From Adiantum capillus-veneris (lineage: Eukaryota > Streptophyta > Polypodiopsida > Polypodiales > Pteridaceae), in assembly GCA_014529385.2 (NCBI GenBank), contig CM043971.1, positions 55,995,209 to 56,059,208 of the forward strand: a stretch of 64,000 bases of DNA, read 5' to 3'. The notes below the pieces were generated by a model. It worked only from the letters and a program-made list of their open reading frames with translations, did not search any database and was not told the DNA's origin. The number at the start of each line of letters is the position of its first letter. Within the stretch, counting starts at the first letter, position 1. Position numbers and translations under genes: made by a program. Positions 51,801 through 63,002 of this stretch are shown piece by piece.

Positions 51801-52329
51801 GGTAAACATATGTACCATGATTTGGATGGATAGAGGGACACATTTAGATCTCTTATAACAAGGGTCTTAATGTAGTATCAATTAGATCTTAAAAGAAATT
51901 TTTTAGAAGACAAACATCTAGCTTGAAGAAATCTCAGTAAACATGAAATTGTATGCATGTCTACAAGTTAATTACTCTACCCTTCTTGTGAAGTCATTGT
52001 CAAGGATAACCCGAAACTATAGAACTATGATTCCTCACGAGAGAACACTACTTCAAACATGACCCTATTGTATGGAATTGTTCTTCATCAACAAATAAGC
52101 ATATAAAAAATGACTTGAATTTTATGAGCCCTTAGTAGAATTTTGTTGCAATACAAAACATATGAGTAAAAGTTAGTTTTGGTGCTTGAAACTATGAAGA
52201 GATTTGGCAACATGAGCCATGTGGCTATGTAATTGGGTTCTGGCTTATTGTGAAAAATGGAAAAGCAACAATCTAGGCAATGCCTTCTTCTCTAAGGTGT
52301 CCTATTAAATTAAATGCTATGTACAACTT
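48886..52329. other. Geneless stretch
   Basis: Begins with the decayed continuation of the PPR E domain (48886-48960) and a 61-bp duplication at 49427-49548. The remainder is AT-rich without recognised genes. Confidence 0.45.
49427..49548. repeat. 61-bp tandem duplication
   Basis: TTGGAAAATTTTCCTG(G/A)TG at 49427 and 49488, with matching downstream GTCAGGACAAGTAAAG. Confidence 0.9.
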
Positions 52330-52528
52330 GCCTATGATATGATGATGTTTTTACGGACACTTTTTCTTTTGGCACCATTTGTACTTCTTGATTGTCATTA
52401 ATGATTACACAAGGTACACAGGGGATATCCACTTAAGGCGAAGCCCAAAGTGTTAAAGTATTTCAAACAGTTCTATTCTATCACTAAAAATGTATTCGGA
52501 TGTGTGTGGACACCCTCCATTCTCTTTT

Positions 52529-52559
<31 letters not shown>

Positions 52560-53200
52560 ATGTCTAAGAAATTTAATGCATTTTTGGCTAGTGGTGGGTT
52601 AAGACACCAACCTATAGTGTTGTATACCCTCATCAAAATAAAATTTCTTGAGAGGAGAAACATGTTAATTATGGAGATGGCATGACATATGATCAAATGC
52701 CAGCTTTGCCACATGCATTTTGGCCAGAGGCTATCATGTGTGTTTTGTATGTATTGACTAGGTGTCCCATTGAAGCTTTATAGTTTTTCACTCCTTATGA
52801 ATCTAGTATGGCAAAACATTTGTATGTCTTTGGCTTTTTAGTCTATGCTTAGTACCCAAAAAAAAAAACAAACAAACAAACGTAGGAATGTATATCTTGG
52901 GCTATAGTACAAAGAGTAAGGGCTACATGTTGTATCATCAGCAATCCAAGTATATCTTGATTAGTCAAATTACAATTTTTGTGGTGGATTTTGTGCAACC
53001 AATGTTTTCATGTACCAAAGAGATAGAAATCTTCTTACAAGATATGTATAATACATTGTTGCCTCTTTTATTAAGGGCGGTTGTTAAAATCAAATGTAGA
53101 GCTTTATGTGGTTGGAAATCAACATATGTAGGTTTCAAACCTTTCGCCCATTATCGATGCAAACATACTTATGAGAAAAGTGTTAAGAATGAGTAGGTTA
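52330..53200 (+). pseudogene. Degenerate copia integrase remnant
   Basis: Broken frames on plus give a segment like INDYTRYTGDIHL (integrase core), SVFKQFYSITKNVFG, then after a T/G homopolymer MPALPHAFWPEAIMCVLYVL, and at 52888 YILGYSTKSKGYMLYHQQSK. These are successive parts of copia integrase and its linker to reverse transcriptase, comparable to LPHSFWLEAIMCATYVLNRC and FVGYSAESKGYRLYHPQTK in the 1-2516 element but from a different family. Stops and shifts occur throughout. Confidence 0.8.
52525..52558. repeat. T14-G20 homopolymer pair
   Basis: Fourteen T followed by twenty G, inside the copia remnant. Confidence 0.85.
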
Positions 53201-54184
53201 TATGTAAAGCAAAGTGGCTATATGAGACATATTCCACGGATGGAGAGAATGAGTCCTCATCACAGACTATGACACTGATGCAATATTTTCATATGTGTCA
53301 TGATGGGTCTTATGGTGTCGATCACTCTTGTTCTATGAGGATCATTATGGCACTCTCTTTTTAGATGATTATGCGGCCAAAGTTGTCTAGTTAATATGAT
53401 GATGGTGGCTATGCTTGCAAAAGTCGCAAGTAAGAAATCATGACAACCTTATGATTGGTTGTATGGTAGAACTTAGGGATGACATTATGTCCAATGCACA
53501 TACATTTTGGCAATCTTTACCTATGATTCTTTCTAACAGGTGCATCAAGACATTCAACTTATGAAGTGTTTATGCTATGAAAGTTTTGATTTACTATACA
53601 AGTGCCATCTCCTCAAATGAGCATGGCTATTTGTGGAGGTGATGCTTTTATGATATTTACGAATGTTTTTCCAAGTGGAACGACGGACTCGAGAAACTTT
53701 CCACTTGGGAGAACATTAGTAAGATTAAGAAATGATTTCTTTCCAAGGGGAGAGTAGTGTTAGGACAAGGGTCTTGTAGGCAAGGCCACATGCCATTCAT
53801 GCATAAATAAGGGGATCTATATGGAGGTATATAGAGGTGGTTGTGTGGAAACTAGCATGTGAGAGAGCCCATGTCATTACAATAAAGAAAATTATTAGAG
53901 TATATCATCCTCACGCTTGACATACAAAGTTTTCTCAGTCAAACTATTGTAAAATCCATGTGCAATCAAATAAACATGTATCTTCCCTTTTTAAACAAAA
54001 CAAGAAGCTGTGTAACATACAACTTCTCATCATTTAAAACCGTAGTCTTCTTGTCCCACTAATATACATTTTAACTATTATGTGTTACCAATGTACAAAT
54101 GCTACTCGTACACTACAAATGCTACACATACATTAGTCATATGACAAGTGAGAGAAAAAGTCTCATCATAGTATTGCCTATCTT
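53200..54184. other. Tail of the copia remnant and its LTR
   Basis: Apart from the 3' LTR below, this stretch is AT-rich and without coding signal that I can read. Confidence 0.4.
53758..53907 (+). repeat. Probable 3' LTR of the plus-strand copia remnant
   Basis: The polypurine CCAAGGGGAGAGTAG is followed by TGTTAGGACAAGGG. A TG...CA unit of about 150 bp ends at TATATCA. It sits downstream of the integrase remnant in the same orientation. Confidence 0.6.
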
Positions 54185-54420
54185 CTAAGCGTAATCTTTT
54201 AGCACAAGTCTACTAAATTGATAGTAATCTATTCTATCATTTGGATTATCTTTTAGCTTGCAATCCCTTTTAGTACCAATGGCGTTTTTTACAAAAGGAA
54301 AATAACGAGTACCATTCTTCAGAGTAGCATCATATTCAATTTGTAGAACTATGTGTTTCATAAAATGAAACAGGTCCCTCCTACTCAAAAGAATGAAAGG
54401 ATGCATAGGAGGCATGCTAA
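54185..54420 (-). pseudogene. copia reverse-transcriptase N-terminal scrap
   Basis: The frame reads EYDATLKNGTRYFPFVKNAI, then GTKRDCKLKDNPNDRIDYYQ, a degenerate version of the copia RT start (KNGTWELVPLP, GTKWVYKLK). Isolated, with no other element parts adjoining. Confidence 0.75.
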
Positions 54421-54672
54421 GTGCCCAAACATAGACGACTAGAAGCGTGTGCAACTTAGTTGGTGCCTAATAAAATCTACACTTCGAGGTCAAATGTCAT
54501 CAGTTGGTAATAGTGAGATGAGTATACTTGCACTCTTTGTCCCTCAATTTACACAGATCTCAAGGTTTTACTTGCAAATTTGAGCACTTTGATAACTTAG
54601 AAGAAAATCTATCATGAGTGTAACATGATGTCAAAGTCAATGATAAGAAGCATCCAAACCAAGGAGAGAATG

Positions 54673-54673
<1 letters not shown>

Positions 54674-54712
<39 letters not shown>
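54674..54712. repeat. (GA)n microsatellite at the LINE 3' end
   Basis: About 19 GA units, 60 bases beyond the LINE stop codon. Confidence 0.9.
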
Positions 54713-54717
<5 letters not shown>

Positions 54718-54773
54718 TAGTTCTATTATCGTCCTGGGAGGTCAAATATGACCTATGGGACCAAATGAACATG

Positions 54774-55691
54774 TCACGTGGTGTGAGTGGAGTTCATAAG
54801 TGACTCTCGATGCTCAAAAATGGCTGAAATGAGCGTCGCAATAGAGAGTCCACATCGTGGTTGGGAGAGGAAGGTATGTAGGGAGAGCTCATGGCTGAAT
54901 ATATGGGGAAAAGAGGACCTAATGTGGTCAAAAGCTGAGCACTCAAGTAGTGTGTGGTACTCACTCTCTCGCACTTGACGAGGGCATAAGGTGCAAAGTC
55001 GATGACACTCCTCGCCAGTGCCCCAACGTCCTGTCTCGCAGCGTAGAGAATGGGAGCTAAGACGAATGGAGGCAATGGTGCGGATCGCACTCAACGGGAT
55101 GGGCTCAAGGATGTAGGAATGGGTTCGGTTACCTCGTTCCGAGAAGAAGAGAGATTTGTAGTTTGGGGCAACGTGTGTGGTGTAATGGCTGAAGCGAGAA
55201 CCTCCAGATTTCTCCCAAGCCATGATACATTGGCGTTGTAAGAAGGCCTCATTAACTTGGGAGTCGATCGACGCATCCTTGACCAAGTGACATGCATCCC
55301 ATCTTCCAAACCATTTCTTGATATCAAGCATCCACCCCGAACTTAGTATTTTGCTCTTGCATGTCTTTTGAACCTTTTGACTTGCTTCATATGCGATTCT
55401 AGGAAGTCGATGCAAAGGGCTACGTTGTGTCTTACGCATGTACTCCACAACCCTTTCCATGCCCAAGACCTCAATGGGAAGCGATCCGGACTCAAGAAGT
55501 AAGAGCATGTAGGGTGTTTGTGTCTTGACTTGGAGAAAGTTGGTGAGAAAACGCTTTTGGACATTCTCAAACTCTTTCCAAGTAGACTTCCCGATGCTTC
55601 CACCCCACACCTCCACTCCATAAAGAAGCACCGGTGTCACCAATGTGTCAAAGAGAGAGAGAGAGAGTTCTGAACCAACCAACATTGGCAA
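54774..55691 (-). CDS. LINE ORF2 C-terminal part (5'-truncated)
   Basis: An open 305-residue frame begins within the segment after the reverse-transcriptase palm (FDTLVTPVLLYGVEVWG) and ends with a zinc finger C-x2-C (CTLC), then EYHTLLEC with a following DHIR, the ordinary LINE-1-like ORF2 C-terminus. The endonuclease and catalytic palm are absent, as expected from 5' truncation on insertion. No stop interrupts the frame, so the insertion may be fairly recent. The related fragment at 27349-28137 is much more damaged. Confidence 0.85.
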   Translation of the reverse strand: MPMLVGSELSLSLFDTLVTPVLLYGVEVWGGSIGKSTWKEFENVQKRFLTNFLQVKTQTPYMLLLLESGSLPIEVLGMERVVEYMRKTQRSPLHRLPRIAYEASQKVQKTCKSKILSSGWMLDIKKWFGRWDACHLVKDASIDSQVNEAFLQRQCIMAWEKSGGSRFSHYTTHVAPNYKSLFFSERGNRTHSYILEPIPLSAIRTIASIRLSSHSLRCETGRWGTGEECHRLCTLCPRQVRESEYHTLLECSAFDHIRSSFPHIFSHELSLHTFLSQPRCGLSIATLISAIFEHRESLMNSTHTT

Positions 55692-56174
55692 TAAATCACT
55701 GATTATACAATGTGGGCACTGGGTTTTTTATGTACCCACCTCAATACATTGCCCTTCCAAGAGTTTGACAAATAAGTAAAATAAATACCTAAAACCAAAA
55801 TAAATATTGGGATTACATTGGGCTATTCACTTGAGATGCTACTAACTTTAACACCCTCTCTACAGCTCATAGTGGACATAAAAGGTAAGACCAAGTCAAA
55901 GAAGAAGCCACCATGGACACCCTAGCAACATTGGTCATGCTAGATACACCTTGCATTCGCTACCTCCAACTTTTTTATCTTAGAAGAATGCCGTCTTGAG
56001 CATTGGATGCTTTGTAGAAAAATGAACTGTAGACCACACTACATCCAAGAATGCCCATTTGTGAACTATGAACACATAACATCCAAACATTCTGAGACAA
56101 TGAACTTTGAAACACGTCCTCTCCATAGCCTGACCAACAACACTGGATTGGTGCACTCATCCATAGTGTTTTAG
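55692..56174. other. Intergenic stretch between LINE and gypsy element
   Basis: No gene seen. The last five bases (TTTAG, 56170-56174) are the target duplication of the gypsy element. Confidence 0.6.
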
Positions 56175-56296
56175 TGAAAGGGCGGTGGTAATGCGTGTGC
56201 TAGTCTCCACCCAATCGTGCTATCTTATAGCCTCCCCCTAGCGTACACACTATCCGGCCGTGCCGGTGGCCTTGCCCGTAGGACCCGTGTCCTTAC
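56175..56296 (-). repeat. 3' LTR of the gypsy element (122 bp)
   Basis: TGAAAGGGCGG to CCTTACA in plus view. A TATA-like CTATAAGATA (minus) lies at 56221-56230. Confidence 0.9.
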
Positions 56297-56309
56297 ATTA
56301 CTCCCTCCC

Positions 56310-57850
56310 CCCTTGGAGAATCGTTTTCGTCCTCAAAAACGAACATAGGAAAACGTTTCTTAAGTACAGAGACATTCTCCCATGTAGAACCTTCTTCAGG
56401 TCTATCTAGCCATTAACCAACACCTGTCATCTGCCATGATGTCTGGTGTGAAGCTCATGAGAATCCAAAATCTTTTCCGACTCATGAGGGATGCTTGGCG
56501 GTTTGATAAGGTCAACTAACACACCTGTGTCAATGACATTATCATTCTGTCCTAGCTATTTTCGTAAATGGCTAACATGAAAAACAGGATGAACTCATGA
56601 GTGCTCTCAAAGAGCTAACTTATAGGCCACTTGACCTATACGTTTGAGAACGATAAACGGTCCAGAATAGCGTGGTGAAAGTTTAGCACTTTTCCCGTCT
56701 TCAGACTTTTTGAATGCTCCGAAACCTTGAGGAAAACCTTGTCCCTTTCTTCGAAAGTAGCAAGACGACGATGCTCAACTGCGTACTTCTTATATCGATC
56801 TTGAGCCTGCTTAACATTCTGTCTATCAACTCAAAGATGTCAAAATGGCCTTGGAGAAAATCCTTCGCTTGTTGTATCTTCTCCTTAGCCAACCCCACCG
56901 TAACGGGTGATCTACGTTGAAATCCATATAAAAGCATAAATGGACTAAACTCTGTAGTCACATGCTTTGAACTATTATAAGCAAATTCCAATATAGGTAA
57001 GTAGTCTTCCCAATTGGTTTGCTTCTTGCTAACGTACGCTCGTAGCATATCCTTTAGCACTTGATTAACTCTTTTGGTTTGACCATCTATTTCTGGATGA
57101 TCAGCCGTACTTAGATTAAGTTTAGTTTCCAACTTTTGAAACACAGCTCTCCAGAAGTGATTATCAAACTTTCGATCTCTATCACTAATGATACTAGCTG
57201 GAAGACCATAGAGTCTATATATATGCTCTACAAATAGCCATGCTAATTTTGGTGTCTTAACCGTAGTCTTAGTGGGAATGAATCGACCCATCTTTGTGAG
57301 ACGGTCTACAATTACCCATATGGCATCATGGCTACGATTGGTAGTAGGTAGTCCTACAACAAAATCCATAGAGATACTCTCCCACTTACCTTGTGGAATC
57401 TCTAAAGGATGTAAAAGACCACCTACCTTGAGGCACTCTGCCTTATTTACTTGGCACTGTTGGCAGTTTAGTACGTACTCTTGAACATCATGATGTAAGC
57501 CTGGGCCAATAATATTACCGTCGAACTAAGGCATATGTTTTACGAATACCTGGATGACCAGTACTTGGACTATCGTGACACTCAAATAAGATTTGTCGCG
57601 TAGTATCTGAGTCCTTTGGCACACATACTCTACCGGTCTGGAGTAAGTGGCTATCATCAATGGAAAAATTATTCCATGGCTTAAGCACTTCCTGAATAGG
57701 GGTGGAGCTCTGTGTGTTGGAGTTTTTATCTACGCGTGCAGAGACATGTTGATCTGGCTGTACAGAGATATGTAAGTGTGAGGGATCCCTTTTAAAATTG
57801 CACTCCACACTTTAGAATATGATTGATCTTGTGCACACTTGCCACGTAAT
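56310..57850 (-). pseudogene. gypsy integrase with chromodomain-like tail
   Basis: On minus the H2C2 zinc region (HDSPSTGHPGIRKTY at about 57560) is followed by the core with MDFVVGLP, SDRDRKF and HPEIDGQTKRVNQVL, then a GPY/F-type segment (SPRYSGPF near 56660) and a tail resembling a chromodomain (ESEKILDSHELHTRHHG near 56480). The second metal-binding Asp is present, but the catalytic Glu normally found in QTERVN is Lys, so the enzyme would be dead. Stops occur between the zinc region and core (near 57490) and in the tail. Confidence 0.85.
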
Positions 57851-59060
57851 GACTCCAAAAATCCACTCTTTATTTTCGTGAAAGCAAGTGAATTAATCCG
57901 AGGCATCCTACTTAGTGCATCCGCTACTACATTATATCACCCCTTGCGATATCGTAGCTTACAATTGCAATCTTGAAGGATTTCTGCCCATCTAGCTTTA
58001 TGGCCCTTCAAGTCCGTTTGAGTAGTAAACCATTTCATACTCTCATGGTCAAAAACTACTTCAAACTCGGCACCATATAAATAGTGTCGCCACTTTCGTA
58101 AAGCGTGAATCATGGCTTAGAGCTCTCTCTTATAGACATAATAATCATGTTGAGCTCTATAGCTTTTAAATTTCAAAGGCTATAGGTCTTCCTTCCTGGA
58201 GAAGTTCCACACCAATTGCTTTATCACTAGCATCAGTCTCTACCACAAACGGCTTAAGTGGGTCAACGATTGATAGGATGGGAGTAGTGGCTATAGCTAC
58301 CTTGAGCTGTTCAAAACTGCGTTTTTGGGCTTCTTAAAGGTCTTACCTTGTGCTTTAAGTTGATCGGTCATAGGAAGATCGATTTTGGCATAATCACGGA
58401 TATACTGTCGATAAAATTCAGCCAGACCTAAGAATATTTGAAGCTCCTCGACTGTGTTTGGATGTGGCCATCGAAGAATGGCAACAACCTTGTCAGTGTC
58501 CATCTTGATGCCAGAATAAGAGATCACATGACCCAGGTAATGTATCTCTATTTTAAAGAAATCACAGTTGCTTTGCTTAGCATACAAAGTGTGAGCTTGT
58601 AGCTGTTCAAACACTAATTGTAAGTGTTCTATGTGTTCATCTTCAGTCTTACTGTAAATGAAAATGTCATCAAGGAAAACCACAACAAATTTTCCAAGGT
58701 AGGGACGTAAGACACTATCCATGAGTGTCATAACTGTAGCTGGAGCATTGGTTAAACCAAAAGGCATAATCAAAAATTCAAAATACCCAAACCGTATTCT
58801 AGAGGTAGTTTTGGAGATATCTTGCAAAAGGATACACACCTGGTGGTAATATGAACCAAGATCTATCTTTGTATAGTATCTTGCCCCATGTAGTTGATCA
58901 AACAACTCATCCACTCGAGGCAGAGGATACTTGTTATGATGGTTATAGCATTTAATCCGCGATAATCTACACACATGCGCATAGTACCATCTTGATTTTT
59001 TACCAATAGAATCGGTGATGCTCAAGGCAAAGTGCTAGGTCTAATGAAACAACGGGTGAG
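57851..59060 (-). pseudogene. gypsy reverse transcriptase and RNase H
   Basis: The frame at 58297-59025 carries the RT palm: [41 protein letters not shown] and the catalytic FLDDIFIYS. The following RNase H (ETDASDKAIGVELLQEGRP near 58230) is broken by several stops down to about 57850. The RT catalytic Asp pair is intact, but the upstream frame is shifted relative to the protease. Confidence 0.88.
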
Positions 59061-59308
59061 GTAGTCAACCAACTCAGTCTCAACCTCCTTGTCTTCTTTA
59101 GCACTCATACGATAAGGTGGTTTACTCATCGGTTTAATGCCTAGCAGGACATCTATGGCATGTTGCACATCACGTGTAAGGATAAACCCAGCGGTAAATC
59201 ACTCGAGAATACATCACTATACTCCGTGAGTAAGTGAGTCAGCTTTTGCCGTGCAAAAGGAGAAAGTAAACTAGAGTTATGCTGGAATGGAGAATCTTGT
59301 AATTCCTG

Positions 59309-61218
59309 TTATATTTGTTTTACAACAGTTGGACGTTGCTCAATAGAATTAAAATTGAGAGCACTTTGCTCATTAGATTTGTTAACACTTTGCTTATCAT
59401 TAGAATTCATTGCACTTTGCATACCATTACTAGAATTCACAGCACTTTGCTCTTGAGAATTCACAAGACTTGGAGACAAGCAGTAACACAAAAAGACTTC
59501 ATCTATCAAATCTGCTTTCTGTAAAATAGAAAGCTCAGTTGTACATATAAGAGGTGCAGATGGTATATTTTTTTCACCAAGCAAAAGCACATGTTTACCA
59601 TTGGCCATAAAGGAAAAGGAGTTGTGTTCATAACTAGTGTGCAATGTGTTCCCTAAACCATGCAGCCACTCTCGTCCTAAAACTACATCAGCACGGTCCA
59701 TGTTCATAACTTGAAAGTCAAGGGTCATCGTATGATCTTGAATAATAAGCTCAACCCCTTGAACTACCATGTCCCATACTTCTTTATCATTCCCAAACAT
59801 CTGCTCTACCTCATACTTGTGGGAGTAGGGAGTCTGTGTAAGGTTCAATTTCTTGACTAGCTTATAGTTCAGGAAGTTATGAGTTGCACCAACATCCACT
59901 AAAATACGAACACGTTGTCCGTTAATAGTGCCATGCATGCGAATCAAACCATGGGGACCAAAGGTGGGCTGCCACATTGAAGCAGGCACACAACACTTGT
60001 GCTTTTCTTCCATATGAAGAACCTCTACATCACAATATTTAGGAGATGAATCTAATGTGAGGCGTTGCACCGTGTGCATGGCCTTTTTTTTGCCTTGCAA
60101 AAGAGGACAATCCTTCTTGTTATGTTGGTCCAAAAGACATCTGAAACAGAAATTGTGTTTCTTTGCACGCTTGAAATCAGCAGTGCTGAGAGACCCACAT
60201 GGAGTATCTCGTGATTGCTTAGGCTTCTTAGCCTCTTGTGGGCATGGAGAGGTAGATTGTCTCTTATTCCTCTTGGAACATATGGGGGATCTACTTCGCC
60301 ATTGGCTCTTAGCCACATTGCTCTTAGCAAAATTATTCTTAGAGTAGGAAACATTTCCCTTCCTCTCTTGGCCATCATCATATCCTTGGGCATGACTGAT
60401 GGCTTCTTCCAAAGTTTTTGGATGTTGGGCCTTGACATGAAGACGATAGTCTTTGTCAAGATTCCTATTAAAACCCCATACCTTTTGGAATTCATCTAGA
60501 CCTTCTAGTCTTAATATGATTTCCCTATACTTTGAAAGGTACTATGTGAGAGAGAGACCAGACATGCGGCATGCATCCCATGCTAACCAATTCTTATCTT
60601 CTTCATTGGAGTCCAGAAACTCTTTGGAGAAATAAGCTTGAAACGCAGCCCAAGACGGAGGACGAGCATTTATTGGAAATGTCATTCCCACCACTTATAG
60701 GCCTTGTCTTTAAGAGATAGACTTGTTTCCACAGCCGTCTTTATATCCGGGGTGTGTCTCAACCTATGAATATCACTCCATTTGTGTAAAAACGTATTGA
60801 TCGCATCCTTGTTGTGATCGTGCTCTTCCCTGTGAAACTCACGAATGGTGATATTCTTAAGCAATGCATTGCTACCTTCTGCATCTTCTGAAGCACTTGT
60901 CTCTTGGACTCCTTGAGTTGTGCGAGCTTGGTTTCCTTGAACCATACCACTTGTGGCTCCTTGAGCCGTCAATGAATTCATAAATTTCACAAGTAGCTCA
61001 GTAAGGTTTGCAACATTTGCATCGAGTGCAGAGAGGTTGCGTTCAGGTACGCTTTGGCGATTTTCCAAAGTCTTGAAAGCAGCCATATCTACAAGGCCAT
61101 GATCTCCTAGATCATCATCGTCATGCATATTAGTGTCGACAGCACCCATGGTGCCCTGATTTTGATCTACGTGCTCAAAATCAAAAGTGTGTGTAGGTGG
61201 GATATCCCCACTGGCCAT
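59309..61218 (-). pseudogene. gypsy gag and protease
   Basis: Gag starts at 61218 (MASGDIPPTHTF) and runs through the helical retrotransposon-gag domain (KDKAYKWWE, AAFQAYFSKEF, KYREIILRLEGLDEF), broken by frame changes near 60680 and a stop near 60540. A zinc knuckle CFRCLLDQHNKKDC is at about 60120. The protease follows (RILVDVGATHNFL), where the active-site D-S/T-G is D-V-G, so it is probably inactive, and DVVLGREWLHGLG is recognisable downstream. The final part has Ser/Asn repeats (QSAVNSSN, QSAMNSND, QSVNKSNE) of low complexity. Confidence 0.88.
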
Positions 61219-61597
61219 GGCAAACACACACTAATGTAAAGAGAGAAAAAAAAACGTCAACTTGTATCTTGTAAAGCTTGAAGTTTTTGTGTTTTTTATA
61301 CTCAGCGATTTGCATTGCATGCGAACCTCGCCTTGCAAAAATTGTAGCGCTTCATGTGTCGTTTGTTGTAAGAACACCTTCGTTGATTCTTCACAAAAAC
61401 TCGTCGTTTTTGTGAAGGCTTTTCTTCACGTGTGAGGCTCCTTCCTTGAAGAAAAAGAAATTTTCGAGGAAAACTTGCCTTCCTCTAAATAGTGAAAAGG
61501 AAGGTTGAAACTACTTCCTTGAAGTTTGAAGCTTTCCCTTTCCTTCTAACTTTCTTGTAAACACAAATATGCTATCTTTCCTTGTAATACACAACAA

Positions 61598-61935
61598 GGC
61601 TCAATAGCTTGATGGCAGAGTGTTGGCCTCTTACCCCCATGGGGTGGGTTCAACCCTCTTTCATGCAAGGGTTAAGAGGGCCTCCTTACGTACCCAACCA
61701 ACAGCGTCAATGAGCCTTTGAAGCCTTGATGCCGGTCGAGTTTGCCTTGGTCGTCCGCCTTGGTCAGTCGTAGGTGGGGCTAGCTGTCGATGTCTACCTT
61801 TGCATGTTACGCACAGAAAACTATGCCTACCTTCTTTTTCTTGCACAGCTAAAACTTCGTTGTCTGCGGATCGTGGGGGAGAAGCAACGAGTCGCATGCA
61901 CATGCAACCCGCTTTTTCCCTTTTAAAAAAATCTT
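61598..61935 (+). mobile_element. tRNA-Lys-derived SINE-like insertion in the gypsy leader
   Basis: At 61601-61670 the plus strand reads as a tRNA-like head: A box TAGCTTGATGGCAGAG (61605-61620), an anticodon region with CTCTTAC, and B box GGGTTCAACCC (61646-61656), about 42 bases after the A box. It resembles tRNA-Lys(CUU) by its D-arm and CTCTTA loop, but the acceptor ends do not pair. About 260 bases of unrelated sequence follow, ending in TTTTAAAAAAAT. It is antisense to the gypsy element. Target duplications were not identified. Confidence 0.55.
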
Positions 61936-61947
61936 AGATACTAGCAG

Positions 61948-62070
61948 TGAAAGGGCGGTGGTAATGTGTGTGCTAGTTTCCACCCAACCATGCTATCTTA
62001 TAGCCTCCTCCTAGCGTACACACTGTTTGACCGTGCCTGTGACCTTGCCCATAGGACCCATGTCCTTACA
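61948..62070 (-). repeat. 5' LTR of the gypsy element (123 bp)
   Basis: Same termini as 56175-56296, with substitutions such as CCCGTGTCC to CCCATGTCC at the distal end. Confidence 0.9.
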
Positions 62071-62150
62071 TTTAGATACATGTAATTGGTTTTTTGCTAG
62101 ATGCACGTGCAAATACTGATAACTTTAACTCCAACAAAAGGGTCAAAATT

Positions 62151-62234
62151 TGTTAGGAAATAAGACGTAGCTAAATAGATAATTGAGTAGATTACTTAAT
62201 GGAGAGAGACAGATTTATATACACGAGATTATAG

Positions 62235-62273
<39 letters not shown>

Positions 62274-62942
62274 CACGATATACGTGGTTCACCCAATGTG
62301 GGCTACGTCCACGGAAAAGTAGCCACTCAATGGATTTAGTACTTAAAAACAAGAAGTAGTTTACAAAGGGATTATACCCTTAATGGAGCTCCCGCCTTGC
62401 TTCACTCTCACCACCTCACACTCACCTTGTTGCATCAACTTCACACTATGAAATGTGTGTAGAAATGGCCTCCTTTTATAGGCCAAAAGGGCTGCCTTCT
62501 CTTCTGAGAGAAAGCCATGTGTAGCCGCCCTTATGCGAATAAGTCCAAATCGGACCCTCCAATCCGCCCATGTGTGGCCGCCCTTGAGAAGACAAGTCCG
62601 CTTTTGAATTCGGCCACTGGCTATTGAATTCGGCCACCGGCCATTGACTTCCGACCACCGGCCACCGGCCATTGACTACCGGCCACCGGCCAACCGACCG
62701 GTTGTTTTCCGACCACTTTCCGGCCGCCGTCCGGCCATAATATTCCAGCGGAAAAAAAAAGTCTCGAGGGCCTCCACCCCCGAGGCCTTTAAAGTTGCCC
62801 CTGATTCTTGTCCGTGAAAATTTTGGTTTCCGGTGAGTGATTTTCCTTCACGCACGATGGCTTCTCCTCATAATGGGGGCCTTACAAATGTGCGCTTTTA
62901 CCACAGAAAATTACAAGGGTAAATCAGGCTCCATACTTAACA
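62151..62942 (-). repeat. 3' LTR of the right-hand copia element (about 792 bp)
   Basis: Ends are TGTTA...TAACA. Contains a TATAAAAG box on minus at 62473-62480 and a (GA)n tract at 62236-62269. Confidence 0.85.
62473..62480 (-). promoter_or_regulatory. TATA box of the copia LTR
   Basis: TATAAAAG on minus, within the U3/R part of the LTR. Confidence 0.6.
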
Positions 62943-63002
62943 ATCTCCCACTTGGAGACTGATCTCCAAACCAAACCTGTGACTGCTTTTCATTCTGGCT
63001 TC

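Larger units (their letters stand above)
56175..62070 (-). mobile_element. Full-length Ty3/gypsy element (chromovirus-like) with very short LTRs
   Basis: Direct repeats 56175-56296 and 61948-62070 flank a minus-strand gag, protease, reverse transcriptase, RNase H, integrase order, the Ty3/gypsy order. A 5-bp target duplication TTTAG is present on both sides (56170-56174 and 62071-62075). A polypurine tract (AAGGGGGGAGGGAG on minus) sits just inside the left LTR. A degenerate initiator-Met-like priming site (TAGTATCTAAGA) is four bases inside the right LTR. Stops and frame changes in every gene show it is inactive. Confidence 0.92.

Noticed and set aside
61598-61680. Functional tRNA-Lys gene
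   Set aside because: A and B boxes are present, but the acceptor stem does not pair and the sequence continues into an unrelated body, so a SINE-like origin fits better.
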